Positions 1-8,684 of a stretch of DNA of 35,516 bases are shown one piece after another. Source of the DNA: an uncultured beta proteobacterium (lineage in GTDB: Bacteria; Pseudomonadota; Gammaproteobacteria; Burkholderiales; Rhodocyclaceae); the NCBI GenBank assembly GCA_903848955.1, contig CAINHS010000016.1, positions 1-35,516 on the forward strand, given 5' to 3'. The translations under genes and the position numbers were made by a program. Every line of letters begins with the position of its first letter. Position 1 is the first letter of the stretch. The notes beneath the pieces were generated by a model that was not told where the DNA came from, made no database searches, and saw only the letters and a program-made list of their open reading frames with translations.

Positions 1-1030
1 CGGGTGCCGGAATATCAGCCTGCAGCGCATTGAAGGCGCTGACCACCTGGTCGACGCCGATATCCTTGACATCCAGGGACGGTTGCTGCAACAGGCGATA
101 GGGCACTCCCCAGGGACGCCAGCGCTGCGCATCGGAGTCGCCGAACAGGCAGACGACGGGCAGCCCCAGGCCCGCCGCCAGATGCATGGCGCCGCCGTCG
201 GCGCAGATCAGGGCATCGCATCCGGCCAGCGCCGCGATCAGTTGCGCCAAAGTTTGCGTCGGCCTGGCGATCATGCGGGCGTCGGCGCCATCAAACGGGA
301 TGCCGCTGCGCCTGACTTCGTCCAGCACCGCGTGTGCCTTGAGGTCGTCGCCCGGATGCAGCGGGTTGTCTTCGGCGCCGGGTGACCAGAGCAGCATGAA
401 GCACAGCGGTCCCTGCGCGGCCAGCGCGCCGACGGTTGCGGCGAAGCGGTCTGCCGGCCAGCGCTGGGAAGGCTTGCGCGCGCTGATGTGAATGCCGATG
501 GTGAGCGCCGCTGAACGGGACTGCATCTTCGGCCCGATCACCCGACAGGCGGGCGGCGGGCCGTCGATGCCGTAGATCGATGCCACGCGGAATACGTCCT
601 CCACTTCGTGGCGGCCGGCGCTGTCCGGCGGCAGGGCAACATCCAGTGCTCCGCTTTCGCCGAAGCCGATGAGGCGCTTCGGTTTCAGCCAGCGTGCCAG
701 GGTGATGAGCCGCGGCTGCGGCGATGTGGTAGCGATGATCACGTCATCGAGTTGCATGTCGCGCAGTCTTTGCATCATCCGCAGGCGCCGCCACAGAATG
801 CCCGCCAGGGACTGGTCCGGAGCCCGGTGCTTGGCCTTGGTATAGGCCAGGACGTCGTCGAGATCGGGGTTGCCGTCCAGCACCGGCGCGTTGTAGCTGT
901 TGACCAGCGCACCCAGCCAGGCCGCGGCAAAGCGCCGGCGCAAGGCGCTGATCAGCGGCGTGGTGCAGACCAGGTCGCCGATGTTGTCGCGGCGGATGAT
1001 CAGAATTTTCGGGCTTGATGGAAGGCTCAA
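1..1030 (-). CDS. Glycosyltransferase family 9 (ADP-heptose:LPS heptosyltransferase-like), partial
   Basis: Family 9 transferases add heptose or related sugars to lipopolysaccharide core at the cytoplasmic face of the inner membrane. The frame is open from a TTG at 1030 to the left edge (343 codons visible), so the C-terminus is missing. The N-terminus reads [19 protein letters not shown], the family signature near residue 10. The acceptor/donor region [20 protein letters not shown] and LFGDSD follow near the left edge. No ATG or GTG lies in frame upstream of 1030, which is why TTG was chosen. The gene is divergent from apaH, with only 16 bp between the two start codons, so the promoters must overlap coding sequence. 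The exact sugar and acceptor cannot be told from sequence. Confidence 0.85.
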   Translation of the reverse strand, partial: MSLPSSPKILIIRRDNIGDLVCTTPLISALRRRFAAAWLGALVNSYNAPVLDGNPDLDDVLAYTKAKHRAPDQSLAGILWRRLRMMQRLRDMQLDDVIIATTSPQPRLITLARWLKPKRLIGFGESGALDVALPPDSAGRHEVEDVFRVASIYGIDGPPPACRVIGPKMQSRSAALTIGIHISARKPSQRWPADRFAATVGALAAQGPLCFMLLWSPGAEDNPLHPGDDLKAHAVLDEVRRSGIPFDGADARMIARPTQTLAQLIAALAGCDALICADGGAMHLAAGLGLPVVCLFGDSDAQRWRPWGVPYRLLQQPSLDVKDIGVDQVVSAFNALQADIPAP

Positions 1031-1046
1031 GGTAGACTTGTACGCT

Positions 1047-1883
1047 ATGGCTACATATGCAATCGGCGATCTGCAGGGCTGTTACGACCCGCTGCGCCGT
1101 CTTCTCGACTATATCAGCTTCGATCCGGCAGCCGACCGCCTCTGGTTCGTCGGCGATCTGGTCAACCGCGGACCGGCTTCGCTCGAGGTGCTGCGCTTCG
1201 TCAAGTCTCTGGGCGCCGCGGCCAGCATGGTTCTCGGCAACCATGACCTGCATCTGGTGATGCAGGCCGAGGGCTACGGCAAGCCCGGCAAGGAAGACAC
1301 GCTTGATGCCGTGCTCGCCGCTCCCGACCGCGACGAGTTGATGGCCTGGCTGCGGGCGCAGCCGCTGTTTCATGTCGAAGGCGACTGGGCCATGGTCCAT
1401 GCCGGACTGCTGCCGTCATGGACGCTGGCGCAGGCGCAGGCACTGTCCGACGAAGCCGCGGCGGCGCTGATGACATCCGACTACCGTGATTTCCTGGCCA
1501 ACATGTGGGGTTCCGAGCCGGCCGCGTGGCGCGACGACCTGACGGGCTGGGACCGGCTGCGCGTGGTGGTGAATGCGATGACGCGGATGCGCTATGTGAC
1601 ACCGGCCGGCGCCATGGAATTTCGCGCCGCGGGCAACAAGGCGCCGCCCGACAAGGGCCCGCCGGGCTGCGTGCCGTGGTTCGCCGCACCCGGGCGCGCC
1701 AGCGCCAACCACCTGATTGTTTGCGGCCACTGGTCGGCCCTGGGTTTTCGCGAGGAGCCCGGTCTGTTGGCGCTCGACACGGGTTGCCTGTGGGGCGGCA
1801 GCCTGACGGCGGTGCGGCTGGAAGACCGCCGGGTGTTCCGTCAGCCCTGTCCGCAGCAGGCCAGTCCTTCGGGCTGGGAGTAG
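1047..1883 (+). CDS. apaH: Symmetrical bis(5'-nucleosyl)-tetraphosphatase ApaH
   Basis: This enzyme hydrolyses Ap4A to two ADP in the cytoplasm, and is known to decap NpnN-capped RNA in other bacteria. The 278-aa product has the expected length. It carries metallophosphoesterase motifs in order: GDLQGCYD near residue 7, GDLVNRGP near 37, GNHD near 64, a HAG motif in the middle and CGHWSALGF near the C-terminus. The start is the first ATG, right before [12 protein letters not shown]; no strong Shine-Dalgarno is visible, only AAGG about 14 nt upstream. The gene diverges from the heptosyltransferase gene and is convergent with the secreted-protein gene downstream. Confidence 0.95.
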   Translation: MATYAIGDLQGCYDPLRRLLDYISFDPAADRLWFVGDLVNRGPASLEVLRFVKSLGAAASMVLGNHDLHLVMQAEGYGKPGKEDTLDAVLAAPDRDELMAWLRAQPLFHVEGDWAMVHAGLLPSWTLAQAQALSDEAAAALMTSDYRDFLANMWGSEPAAWRDDLTGWDRLRVVVNAMTRMRYVTPAGAMEFRAAGNKAPPDKGPPGCVPWFAAPGRASANHLIVCGHWSALGFREEPGLLALDTGCLWGGSLTAVRLEDRRVFRQPCPQQASPSGWE

Positions 1884-1937
1884 GCAAGCCCTGCGACGCC
1901 CGGACGTGCCGGCTCTATTTGCCGGATTGCTGTGGGA

Positions 1938-3301
1938 TTACGGTTTTGTGCCGACGTAGATAAACCCGTCTGAGCCGTCACTTTTCATTCCCATGACAAG
2001 CAACGACCGACGGGCACTATCGTAGTAACCGATTCCCGATGCAGAACTGCCATTTCCAAGGGCGCAGCTTGCGCCGGCAAAATTCAACGCGACGTCGAAG
2101 ATGTTTTTGCCTGATGCGCGCGGGGTCGCCGTTCCGGAAACAGCACAGCCGCCACTGCTTGCACTGATGATGCCGTGGTCAGTTATTGCAACGGAAATTG
2201 ACTGGGTTGAACTCAGCCCTGTTACGCCGCTGCCGGAGAAGGTGCCGCCAAGGGTGGCCAGCGATGCGGCTTGATCGTAGGCGGTATCGTACGTCCCGGA
2301 GAATTCGACGCCGGCCGATGTCGCAACCCTGATGCTCCCTTTTGCGGAATACGTACCCGAGTAGCTGCCGGGGGAGATCATTTTGTACAGGATGTAGAAA
2401 TCGGTGCCGGAACCGCTTAACGTCGTGCCGCTGGAAGATGTCGTGCCGTGGAACGCGCCCCAGATAAGACCCCCATCGATGTAAACCCCCCACGTGTCAC
2501 CGTTTTCAAGCACGGCGACCTCGACTGTAACGCCGCTTAATGTGGCCTGCCAGAGCCCCTCTGCAGTCGTCCGGGGTGAGGTGTCGGTTCCCGTCGTTGG
2601 CCCGGTTCCGATGTTTATCCAAAGGCCGTCTGCTGCAGCGGGGGGCGATGTGAATTGCAAATAGCCCTTGCTGCTTATGTAGTCGGCCAGCGCTGTTCCA
2701 CCTTGCGACTCCAATTCAGGCGCATAAAATCGCCACGTCGAGGTCGACGGATGCCATGCCCAAACCGTCACTATCGATTTACCGGCGCCGGTCAGGCTGC
2801 TGCTTAAACTTGAATTGAATTGAGTTGGGATGGGGTCTTGCCGTCGGCATTCCCTACCAGGTTCCACCCCAGCGCCAAATCAGTTTCGGTCAGTGTTGCC
2901 GATGGCACGGTTGCCCCGGCCGAAGGGGGTGCTGCAAACGGCTCAGATGAGGCTGTTATCGTCGCAGCTATCGCCGCGTTTACCCAGAAGCCGTCCTTTA
3001 CCGCGAGGGTCGTCAGTACATCGTAGCCCTTGCCCTGGGCGTATGCGGCTAACGCGGACGCAGATAGCGACGGGGCATAGAAGGCCCACGTGCGTGTCGT
3101 CTTGTTCCACTTCCAAACCGAATAAATCTTGCTGGTGTCGCTGAATGTTGCGGCAACAGGAATTGCGGCGTTCGTCCCGTTGCCGAGCAAGTTCCAGCCC
3201 GCCGTCAAGTTGTAGGTGGCTTGTGCGTGAGCAGTCGATAGATGGCTTAGAAGCAATAAGCCGACAGAAAATAGCCAGGTGCGAAGCAGTGGAGGAATCA
3301 T
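1938..3301 (-). pseudogene. Secreted protein with repeated GWNLxGN domains, broken by a 5-bp duplication
   Basis: The reading frame starts with ATG at 3301, preceded by AGGA. It encodes a signal peptide (about 26 aa, ending AHA) and a first domain with GWNLLGN, KIYSVWKWN, WAFYAPSL and DGFWVNA. A second copy of the domain begins with LGWNLVGN, then the frame stops at 2804. The rest of this second domain (VWAWHPSTSTWRFYAPEL, DGLWINIG) and a glycine/serine-rich C-terminal region continue in another frame to 1938. At 2811-2820 the unit TGAAT occurs twice in tandem; removing one copy joins the frames exactly (TPSQLNSSLSSSL). This is a mutation, an assembly error or a switchable frame. Function is unknown; the domain looks like a surface or adhesion-type module. 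No PEP-CTERM tail is seen. Confidence 0.75.
2811..2820. repeat. Tandem TGAAT x2 at the frameshift
   Basis: Two adjacent TGAAT units followed by a partial TGA lie exactly where the two halves of the secreted-protein gene change frame. One unit fewer restores a single open frame, so strand slippage here is the simplest cause of the break. Confidence 0.8.
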
Positions 3302-3589
3302 TTTCAGTTCCTGTCAAAAACATCGCTGCAACTGCTCTCAAAAAGTTCTGCTGTGGGAAAGTGGTATCAGCAAACGGCTCATCGCCCACCAAGCGAGCTA
3401 TTACTAAAGTAATCCCAGGGCCTACGTTGCACATAATAGCACTTGTCATAACACGGGTACTCGGCAAGGGGATTATGAAATTGCCGGCGGATTCCGGCGC
3501 GCCAACCAATCTGCGAACAAATCGCCGGATGTTGCGCTCTCTCAATAGTCGCACTGTCTTGTCAGCCAAGTGGCCGAACTTCGCATGGC
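3302..3589. other. Intergenic region with a small inverted repeat
   Basis: No gene is supported here. This AT-richer stretch lies upstream of the secreted-protein gene (minus strand) and after the end of the YpsA-like gene. At 3400-3413 there is an inverted repeat ATTACT-AA-AGTAAT that could be an operator for the secreted protein; this is only a structural observation. Confidence 0.4.
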
Positions 3590-4045
3590 CTAGCGGAACA
3601 TTGCATCAAGCACCTGCCAGGCAAAAGCGCCAACGTCAGGTTCCTTCGTTGCCCGTGGCCCGGCCACGTTGAGGACAAATGTTCCTCGAGGGCGCACCCA
3701 TCGGCCCGAAGCCGATTTCCAGTCCATCGACGGATAAACATGCAGCCAGGGCTTGCGCAACTCGACCGCGAAACGAACCGTCTCCTTGCTGCCGCCTGAG
3801 AGTGCTGACGAGAGGGTGATAATCAGCGTCGCATCGGAATCACGCACGTTGGCTCTTGTGCGTTCCAAATAGCCGCCTTGCAGCATTTCATCCAGAGCGT
3901 ATCGGGCCGGTACGACACCGTCCTCAGCCAGTCGTCCAACCGGGCACCATCCACCATAGGGGACACCATGTCCGATCGCCCAGTCCAGGGCAGCACGATC
4001 GACGCCTGTCTGGCCGCCGGAAATGATCTTGAAGTTCTTGATCAT
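3590..4045 (-). CDS. YpsA/putative molybdenum carrier-like protein
   Basis: The 151-aa product begins with KIISGGQTGVDRAALDWA, the nucleotide-binding signature of the small Rossmann-fold YpsA / 'putative molybdenum carrier' family (SLOG-like). It continues with GGWCPVGRLAEDG, DATLIITLS and GGSKETVRFA, all typical of that family. The molecular role is not established; binding of a nucleotide-derived ligand is likely, and the molybdenum link in the family name rests on homology only. No clear ribosome binding site precedes the ATG. The neighbours (a secreted-protein gene and a recombinase remnant) give no functional context, although a molybdenum enzyme (FdhA) occurs later in the window. Confidence 0.8.
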   Translation of the reverse strand: MIKNFKIISGGQTGVDRAALDWAIGHGVPYGGWCPVGRLAEDGVVPARYALDEMLQGGYLERTRANVRDSDATLIITLSSALSGGSKETVRFAVELRKPWLHVYPSMDWKSASGRWVRPRGTFVLNVAGPRATKEPDVGAFAWQVLDAMFR

Positions 4046-4148
4046 GAGGCGCGAACGGTAACAGATTGTCGCCGTCTTCGTTCGGCACCCCAGACAGAAA
4101 CCCCCTTTCCTGGGCGCCTTGGAAACTCTTGCTGGGCCTACACGTCTT

Positions 4149-4262
4149 TTATGAGTTCAGACCATTCCACATAGTCCGGCGCGGGAGATAGTCCAGTTTG
4201 GAGTGGCCCAGCAGTATCTGGATGGCCCGCAGGTTCTTGGAGCGCTTGCGGCGGGTATATCG
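4149..4262 (-). pseudogene. Remnant of a phage-type tyrosine recombinase (C-terminus)
   Basis: Read on the minus strand, the frame closing at TAA (4149) gives YTRRKRSKNLRAIQILLGHS followed by KLD. This is the well-known C-terminal block of XerC/phage integrases (compare RTKNLRAVQLLLGHTKLES). The catalytic Tyr segment and everything N-terminal are missing, and the peptide runs into unrelated sequence after KLDY. It is a decayed fragment. It sits about 0.9 kb from the 3' end of the tRNA-Sec gene, a classic integration target, together with higBA. Confidence 0.7.
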
Positions 4263-4274
4263 GTTTGATATAAT
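4246..4274 (+). promoter_or_regulatory. Promoter of higBA (TTGCGG-17-TATAAT), leaderless toxin mRNA likely
   Basis: A perfect TATAAT (4269-4274) lies 17 bp after TTGCGG (4246-4251). The higB ATG starts 6 nt after the -10 box, about where transcription should begin, and no Shine-Dalgarno sequence is present. The toxin message is therefore probably leaderless, whereas higA has its own ribosome binding site. Confidence 0.6.
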
Positions 4275-4280
4275 TCGCGC

Positions 4281-4583
4281 ATGCACATCATTTCACTAAA
4301 GATGCTGCGTGACTTCTGGCACAGGCATCCTGAAGCCGAGCAGTCTTTGCGCAACTGGCATGCCGTCGCGGAGAATTCTCGCTTCGCTGACTTTGCTGAT
4401 CTTCGGCAGAGCTTTGGCAGTGCGGATTATGTTCCGCCTTATACCGTGTTCGATGTCGGCGGCAACAACTATCGGGTCGTTGTCATCGTTCGCTACCGCG
4501 ATGGAAAGATGTTCGTGCGCTGGGTAATGACTCACCGGGAATACGACGACTGGTGCAAACGATACAGGAAAGGCGAGGTGTAA
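4281..4583 (+). CDS. higB: HigB-type mRNA interferase toxin
   Basis: The 100-aa product is a RelE-superfamily toxin of the HigB family that cleaves mRNA at the ribosome. Visible family features are the N-terminal MHIISLKMLRDFWHRHPEAE, the middle block FDVGGNNYRVVVIVRYRDGK and the C-terminal block FVRWVMTHREYDDWCK. It precedes its antitoxin by 2 nt, the toxin-first order typical of hig loci. Start choice: the first ATG matches the family N-terminus, directly after the -10 box. It is likely repressed by HigA binding at the overlapping promoter. Confidence 0.9.
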   Translation: MHIISLKMLRDFWHRHPEAEQSLRNWHAVAENSRFADFADLRQSFGSADYVPPYTVFDVGGNNYRVVVIVRYRDGKMFVRWVMTHREYDDWCKRYRKGEV

Positions 4584-4585
4584 CC

Positions 4586-5014
4586 ATGACAACCGCTATT
4601 GTTACTCTGGACATCAAGTCACTGCAAAAGACTTGGGCCGCGTTTGATCGCATCGCCCATTTGCGTCCGATCCGCACCGATGAAGAGTATGACCGTACGG
4701 TTTCGCTGATGAATTATCTGCTCGACATGGTCGGCGACCGGGAGGATCACGCCTTGTCCGGGCTTCTTGATCTCGTCAGCGAACTGGTGATGGACTATGA
4801 CACGAAGCACTTCGCCATTGAAGCGGCCGAACCCAAAGAAGTTCTGCGCTACCTGATCGAATTGCGCGGCCTGAAGCAAGGAGATCTCGCGGAGATCGTT
4901 CCACAAAGCAACCTTTCGGCGATTCTCGCCGGTAAGCGAAAAATCAGCGCGACCCTGGCGGGAAAACTAGCCAGGTTCTTCAGTGTCAGTCCAGCGGTAT
5001 TCGTGCCTGGCTAA
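4586..5014 (+). CDS. higA: HigA-type antitoxin with C-terminal helix-turn-helix
   Basis: The 142-aa product has an acidic N-terminal half (DEEYDRTVSLMNYLLDMV) typical of HigA partners of HigB. Its C-terminal XRE-like helix-turn-helix reads LRGLKQGDLAEIVPQSNLSA and continues ILAGKRKISATLAGKLARFF. It should neutralise HigB and repress the operon. The ATG at 4586 follows GAGGTG at good spacing, just after the higB stop. This placement makes the antitoxin the better-translated of the two genes. Confidence 0.9.
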   Translation: MTTAIVTLDIKSLQKTWAAFDRIAHLRPIRTDEEYDRTVSLMNYLLDMVGDREDHALSGLLDLVSELVMDYDTKHFAIEAAEPKEVLRYLIELRGLKQGDLAEIVPQSNLSAILAGKRKISATLAGKLARFFSVSPAVFVPG

Positions 5015-5199
5015 GAAGAAGGTTCTGCACGCCCCCGGTTCAGTATCACGTACGGCGGGTATCGGCCAGCTACCGGCCCTTCGAAATTGGCTTTTTCGGG
5101 CAAACTGCTTGTCCAAAGCTTGTCCAAATGAGGTGGACAAAAGCTTCGGTATCAGCAACGCATCAGAATCGGACAATCCTCTGAAACCCGCATGAATAC

Positions 5200-5295
5200 T
5201 GGCGGAAGAGAGCGGGAGTCGAACCCACCGGGGACCGCATGGCGACCCCTGCCGGTTTTGAAGACCGGCCGCCCCACCGGGGAACGTTCTCTTCC
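5200..5295 (-). tRNA. selC: tRNA-Sec (anticodon TCA)
   Basis: The 96-nt gene has an encoded CCA end (5200-5202), the long acceptor stem GGAAGAGA pairing with TCTCTTCC, and the anticodon loop CTTCAAA with TCA. The long variable arm and the T-arm GGTTCGACTCC are also present. All are diagnostic of bacterial tRNA-Sec. It begins 6 nt after the selB stop on the same strand, so it is probably processed from the selA-selB transcript. Its 3' end faces higBA and a recombinase remnant, suggesting past use as an integration site. Confidence 0.97.
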
Positions 5296-5301
5296 ATGTC
5301 C

Positions 5302-7227
5302 TTACGGGTTCAGCCATGCGTGGCCCGAAGCGGTGCTGCGCAGCACATGCCCGTCACGCACGCGACGAGTGTAGCCGATGCGGTCGAAGAATTCGAGGAT
5401 GTGGATCGCCACCTTGCGCCCGCCGCCGATGCGGTCGCGCAGGTCGGCGGCGCGCGCCGCGCCCTGTTCCGTGTTGAGTGCCGCGACGAGTGCGGCCAGT
5501 TGCGCCACGGCGTCGGCGGTGAAGTAGTGATCATGCGCCACCGGATAGAGTTCGCCGGCGCGGGCGAGGCGGCGGAACAACTGGCGCACCGTTTCCTCGG
5601 CGGTGCCCGAGGCCTGCGCCACGTCGCGCACCCGCGGCGGTCCGGAGGGCGCGGCGTCGAGCAGCGGCTTCAGTACGGCGAACAGGTCGCGGTCGCCGGC
5701 GGCGAGGCTGGCCTGGTGTTGCGGCAGGTGCAGCCAGGCGCGGGAGGCGGCCAGGTGCCCTGCGGCGAGCAGTTCGGCGACCAGGGCATCAAACGCGGCG
5801 CGGGCCAGCGCCGGCAGCGTCAGGCGGCGCAATCGTTCCCGTTCGACGCCGACCATGTCGGGTGCGCGCTGGTGCTCGGTCGCCAGCGCGGCCAGCAGCC
5901 GTTCGCCCAGGGCCTGCCAGCCGGCCGCGGAAAAGCCGGTCAGCTCCGCGCCATCGCGGATCACGCGCAGCGCAGCGTCTTGCCACAGGGCGGCGGCGGC
6001 CTCGCCGGCCAGATTCCAGTTGGCGGCAAAGCGGGCCAGATCGACTCCCGCTGCGGACTGCTCCGCCAGCAGGTGCAGGCTCGTCGCCGCATCGTCGTCG
6101 CCCAGAGCCGCCAGCAGTGCCAGCCGTGCCGGGCTGCGCTTGTGGCGTGCCGGCGGGAAGCCGTCGAGCACACGTCCGCCGGCGATGGTGTGCCGCGCCG
6201 ACGCATCGCGCAGTACGAAGCGGTCGCCGCGCACCGCGATGGTTTCGTGATCCAGCAGTATCTCCGCCAGTCCCGCCGCACCGGGTTCGATCTGATCGCC
6301 TTCGAGCAGGGCGACGCGGCCGGTGATGTCGGCGGCGCCCAGATGCACATGCACCGGCGTCCAGTGCTTTAGCGCCGCCTGCGCGGCCGGCACCTGCAAC
6401 CCGGCCTGGAAGCGTGTCAGAGGTCGTGCCGCGACGGGATCGACGACCCACATGCCGCGCCCGATGTCGGCCTTCTCAAAATCGCCGGTCAAGGCCAGCG
6501 CGCAGCGATCGCCGGCCTGCCCGCGTGCCGCAGGCCGGTCCTGCACATGCAGCGTCTTTACCCGTGCCTTGATGCCGTCGTGCCCTGCCGGAGCAATCAT
6601 TACCGTGTCGCCGGCGCCGATGCTGCCGGAGAAAGCCGTGCCGGTGACGACCGTGCCGATGCCCGCAAGCGAGAAGCAGCGGTCGATGGCGAGGCGGAAG
6701 CGGCCGTCGCTGCGGCGTGCCTGATGCGCTGCGGCGACGGCTTCGAGATGGGCGCGCAGCGCGGCCACGCCTTCACCCGTCGTCGCCGACAGCGCGAACA
6801 GCGGACTGCCCTGCAGTCGCGTGCCGGCCAGCAGCGCCTCGATCTCGCCGCGCGCGGCGCCGATGCGCGCGGCGTCTACCGCGTCGCACTTGGTCAGGGC
6901 CACGGCGCCGCGATGGATGCCGAGCAGTTCCACCAGTTCCAGGTGTTCGCGCGTCTGCGGCATCGGCCCGTCGTCGGCGGCGATCACCAACAGCACGAAG
7001 TCGATGCCGGTGGCGCCGGCCAGCATGTTGTGGATCAGCCGTTCATGCCCCGGCACGTCGACGAAACCGAGCACCGAACCGTCAGGCAGCGGCGTATAGG
7101 CATAGCCGAGGTCGACGGTGATGCCGCGCGCCTTCTCCTCCGGCAGGCGGTCGGCATCGACGCCGGTGAGCGCCTTCACCAGCGTCGTCTTGCCGTGGTC
7201 GATGTGGCCTGCGGTGCCGATGATCAT
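5302..7227 (-). CDS. selB: Selenocysteine-specific elongation factor SelB
   Basis: SelB delivers Sec-tRNA to UGA codons followed by a SECIS hairpin. The 641-aa product starts with the P-loop [17 protein letters not shown], followed by [10 protein letters not shown] (switch I), DVPGHE (G3) and TKCD (G4). A translation-factor beta-barrel region and a winged-helix C-terminal part that binds SECIS RNA come next; [20 protein letters not shown] is one such helix set near the end. The length fits the bacterial family (about 610-650 aa). The start lies 3 nt after the stop of the FccB-like gene, and selC follows after 6 nt, so the three are one transcription unit. The client in this window is fdhA. 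Confidence 0.97.
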   Translation of the reverse strand: MIIGTAGHIDHGKTTLVKALTGVDADRLPEEKARGITVDLGYAYTPLPDGSVLGFVDVPGHERLIHNMLAGATGIDFVLLVIAADDGPMPQTREHLELVELLGIHRGAVALTKCDAVDAARIGAARGEIEALLAGTRLQGSPLFALSATTGEGVAALRAHLEAVAAAHQARRSDGRFRLAIDRCFSLAGIGTVVTGTAFSGSIGAGDTVMIAPAGHDGIKARVKTLHVQDRPAARGQAGDRCALALTGDFEKADIGRGMWVVDPVAARPLTRFQAGLQVPAAQAALKHWTPVHVHLGAADITGRVALLEGDQIEPGAAGLAEILLDHETIAVRGDRFVLRDASARHTIAGGRVLDGFPPARHKRSPARLALLAALGDDDAATSLHLLAEQSAAGVDLARFAANWNLAGEAAAALWQDAALRVIRDGAELTGFSAAGWQALGERLLAALATEHQRAPDMVGVERERLRRLTLPALARAAFDALVAELLAAGHLAASRAWLHLPQHQASLAAGDRDLFAVLKPLLDAAPSGPPRVRDVAQASGTAEETVRQLFRRLARAGELYPVAHDHYFTADAVAQLAALVAALNTEQGAARAADLRDRIGGGRKVAIHILEFFDRIGYTRRVRDGHVLRSTASGHAWLNP

Positions 7228-7230
7228 GAT

Positions 7231-8592
7231 TTAGCCGAAGAGGTCCTCGCGCATGTAGCCGAACCAGCGGAAATCCTCGACGATCAGCTCGGGACGGCGC
7301 TCGTTGTCGTCGATCTGGGTCTGCAGGATGACCTTGCCCTTGTCCTGGAAGTCGCCGATCTTGTAGTCGAACTGGACATTGATGGCTTGCTGCGGATCGG
7401 CGCTGACCCACATGTAGCACAGGTTGTCGGGCAGGCTGTAGGCCGGCTCGCGCCCGGCGGCCCGCTCGGCGATGTAGCGGGCGACGATCTTGGCGTGGCG
7501 GTTGGCGACGTGGCCGGCCTTGGGGTAGAACAGGAACTGCGGCGAGACGATGCCGACGGCATCGCCGATGACATAGACGTCGCGGTCGTCCCTGAGGTTG
7601 AGGAACAGCGGATCGACGCCGCTCCATCCCGTCGGCTTGCCTTCGGCGTTCTTGCCGATGACGCCGGCCTTCCATGCCAGATCGCCGGCCTGGTGCGGGG
7701 CCATGAGGATGGCATGGTCGAACTTGAAATCGCCGGCGGCGGTCTTGATGCGCTGGTTGAAGGGATCGACCTCCTTGACCTGGGCGTTGGGCACGTAGGT
7801 GATCTGGTCCTTGTACAGTTCCTCGAAGGCCTGCCTGAAGCCGAGGCCGATGGGGCGGATGCCGTCCTTGTGGTCGAGGATGGTGATGTGGCCCTTGATC
7901 TTCTTCGTCTTCAGGTGCCAGGCCAGCAGGCAGGCGCGCTCGTAGGGACTGGGCGGGCAGCGCTGCGGCGGCGGCGGCAGGGTCATGACGATCTCGCCGC
8001 CCTTGAAGTCCTCGATCGCCTGCTTGAGGCGGAAGTGCTCGGCATTCGGCACATAGGCGGCGGGGAAGCGCGCCCGCGTGGCTTCGGCGGCGCGGCGGTC
8101 GTTGCCGAACCAGGCCTCGTAGTTGTAGCGGATGCCGGGGCTGAGGATCAGGTAGTCGTAGTCGAGGCTGCCGGCGGCGGTGACCACGCGCTTCCTGTCG
8201 CGCTCGACGGCGAGGATCTCGGTCTGGATGAAGCGGTAGCCGTATTTTTCGGAAACCTTGAGGTAGTCGAAGGTGAGAAAGTTGGTGTCGACCTGGCCGA
8301 CCAGCCATTTGTTGCTCATCGGGCAGGAGAAGAACACCGGATTCCTTTCCAGCACCACCACTTCCAGCTGCGGCGCCAGCTGCCGCAGCTGCTTGGCGGC
8401 GTTGAGTCCGCCCCAGCCGCCGCCGCAGATGACCACGCGCTGCGCCTTGCCTTTGGGCAGCAGGACATCGGTGGCACTGGTGATGAGGAAGGGCGCCGTC
8501 TGGGCCAATGCCGGAGGCATTGCCGCCGCTGCGACCAGGCCGCTCGAGGCGGCGAGAAAATTTCTGCGCGAAGAGCGCGTTTCATGTGTCAT
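7231..8592 (-). CDS. FccB-like FAD-dependent sulfide (selenide?) dehydrogenase flavoprotein, Tat-exported
   Basis: The 453-aa product resembles the flavin subunit of flavocytochrome c sulfide dehydrogenase. It has a twin-arginine signal ([12 protein letters not shown], residues 7-18), the dinucleotide fold [10 protein letters not shown] (53-62) and FFSCPMSN with Cys90 at the site of covalent FAD linkage in FccB. RCPPSPYE (Cys212) and LCYMW (Cys392) match the redox-disulfide positions as I recall them; VIGDAVG (341-347) and an FCSD-type C-terminal domain follow. ATG 8592 was chosen for its GGGAG site and position before the Tat motif. No cytochrome partner (FccA) lies beside it. It is wedged between selA and selB, 3 nt from selB, so a link to periplasmic sulfide or selenide oxidation is possible; that is inference. 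Confidence 0.8.
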   Translation of the reverse strand: MTHETRSSRRNFLAASSGLVAAAAMPPALAQTAPFLITSATDVLLPKGKAQRVVICGGGWGGLNAAKQLRQLAPQLEVVVLERNPVFFSCPMSNKWLVGQVDTNFLTFDYLKVSEKYGYRFIQTEILAVERDRKRVVTAAGSLDYDYLILSPGIRYNYEAWFGNDRRAAEATRARFPAAYVPNAEHFRLKQAIEDFKGGEIVMTLPPPPQRCPPSPYERACLLAWHLKTKKIKGHITILDHKDGIRPIGLGFRQAFEELYKDQITYVPNAQVKEVDPFNQRIKTAAGDFKFDHAILMAPHQAGDLAWKAGVIGKNAEGKPTGWSGVDPLFLNLRDDRDVYVIGDAVGIVSPQFLFYPKAGHVANRHAKIVARYIAERAAGREPAYSLPDNLCYMWVSADPQQAINVQFDYKIGDFQDKGKVILQTQIDDNERRPELIVEDFRWFGYMREDLFG

Positions 8593-8647
8593 GCCAACTC
8601 CCGTTTGAAACAACCGCCGCGGAGCGGAAGCCACCGCGGCTTACGAT

Positions 8648-8668
8648 GCAAGGGGACGAACCCCTTGC
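8648..8668 (-). promoter_or_regulatory. Stem-loop between selA and the FccB-like gene
   Basis: GCAAGGGG, a 5-nt loop and CCCCTTGC form a perfect 8-bp stem in the 92-nt spacer. No U-tract follows, so it is not a standard intrinsic terminator; it may be an mRNA-processing or stabilising hairpin that sets different levels of selA and the downstream genes. Confidence 0.45.
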
Positions 8669-8684
8669 GGCCATAGGGCGGTAC

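Noticed and set aside
5015-5199. Attachment-site duplicate of the selC 3' end next to higBA
   Set aside because: I searched by eye for a second copy of the tRNA 3' end in this stretch and found none.
8648-8668. SECIS-like hairpin between selA and the FccB-like gene
   Set aside because: It lies outside any coding frame, has no adjacent in-frame UGA, and lacks the bulged U and GU loop.
6547-8676. 709-aa open frame on the plus strand across selB and the FccB-like gene
   Set aside because: Low-complexity antisense shadow; the opposite strand has clear SelB and FccB-like motifs.
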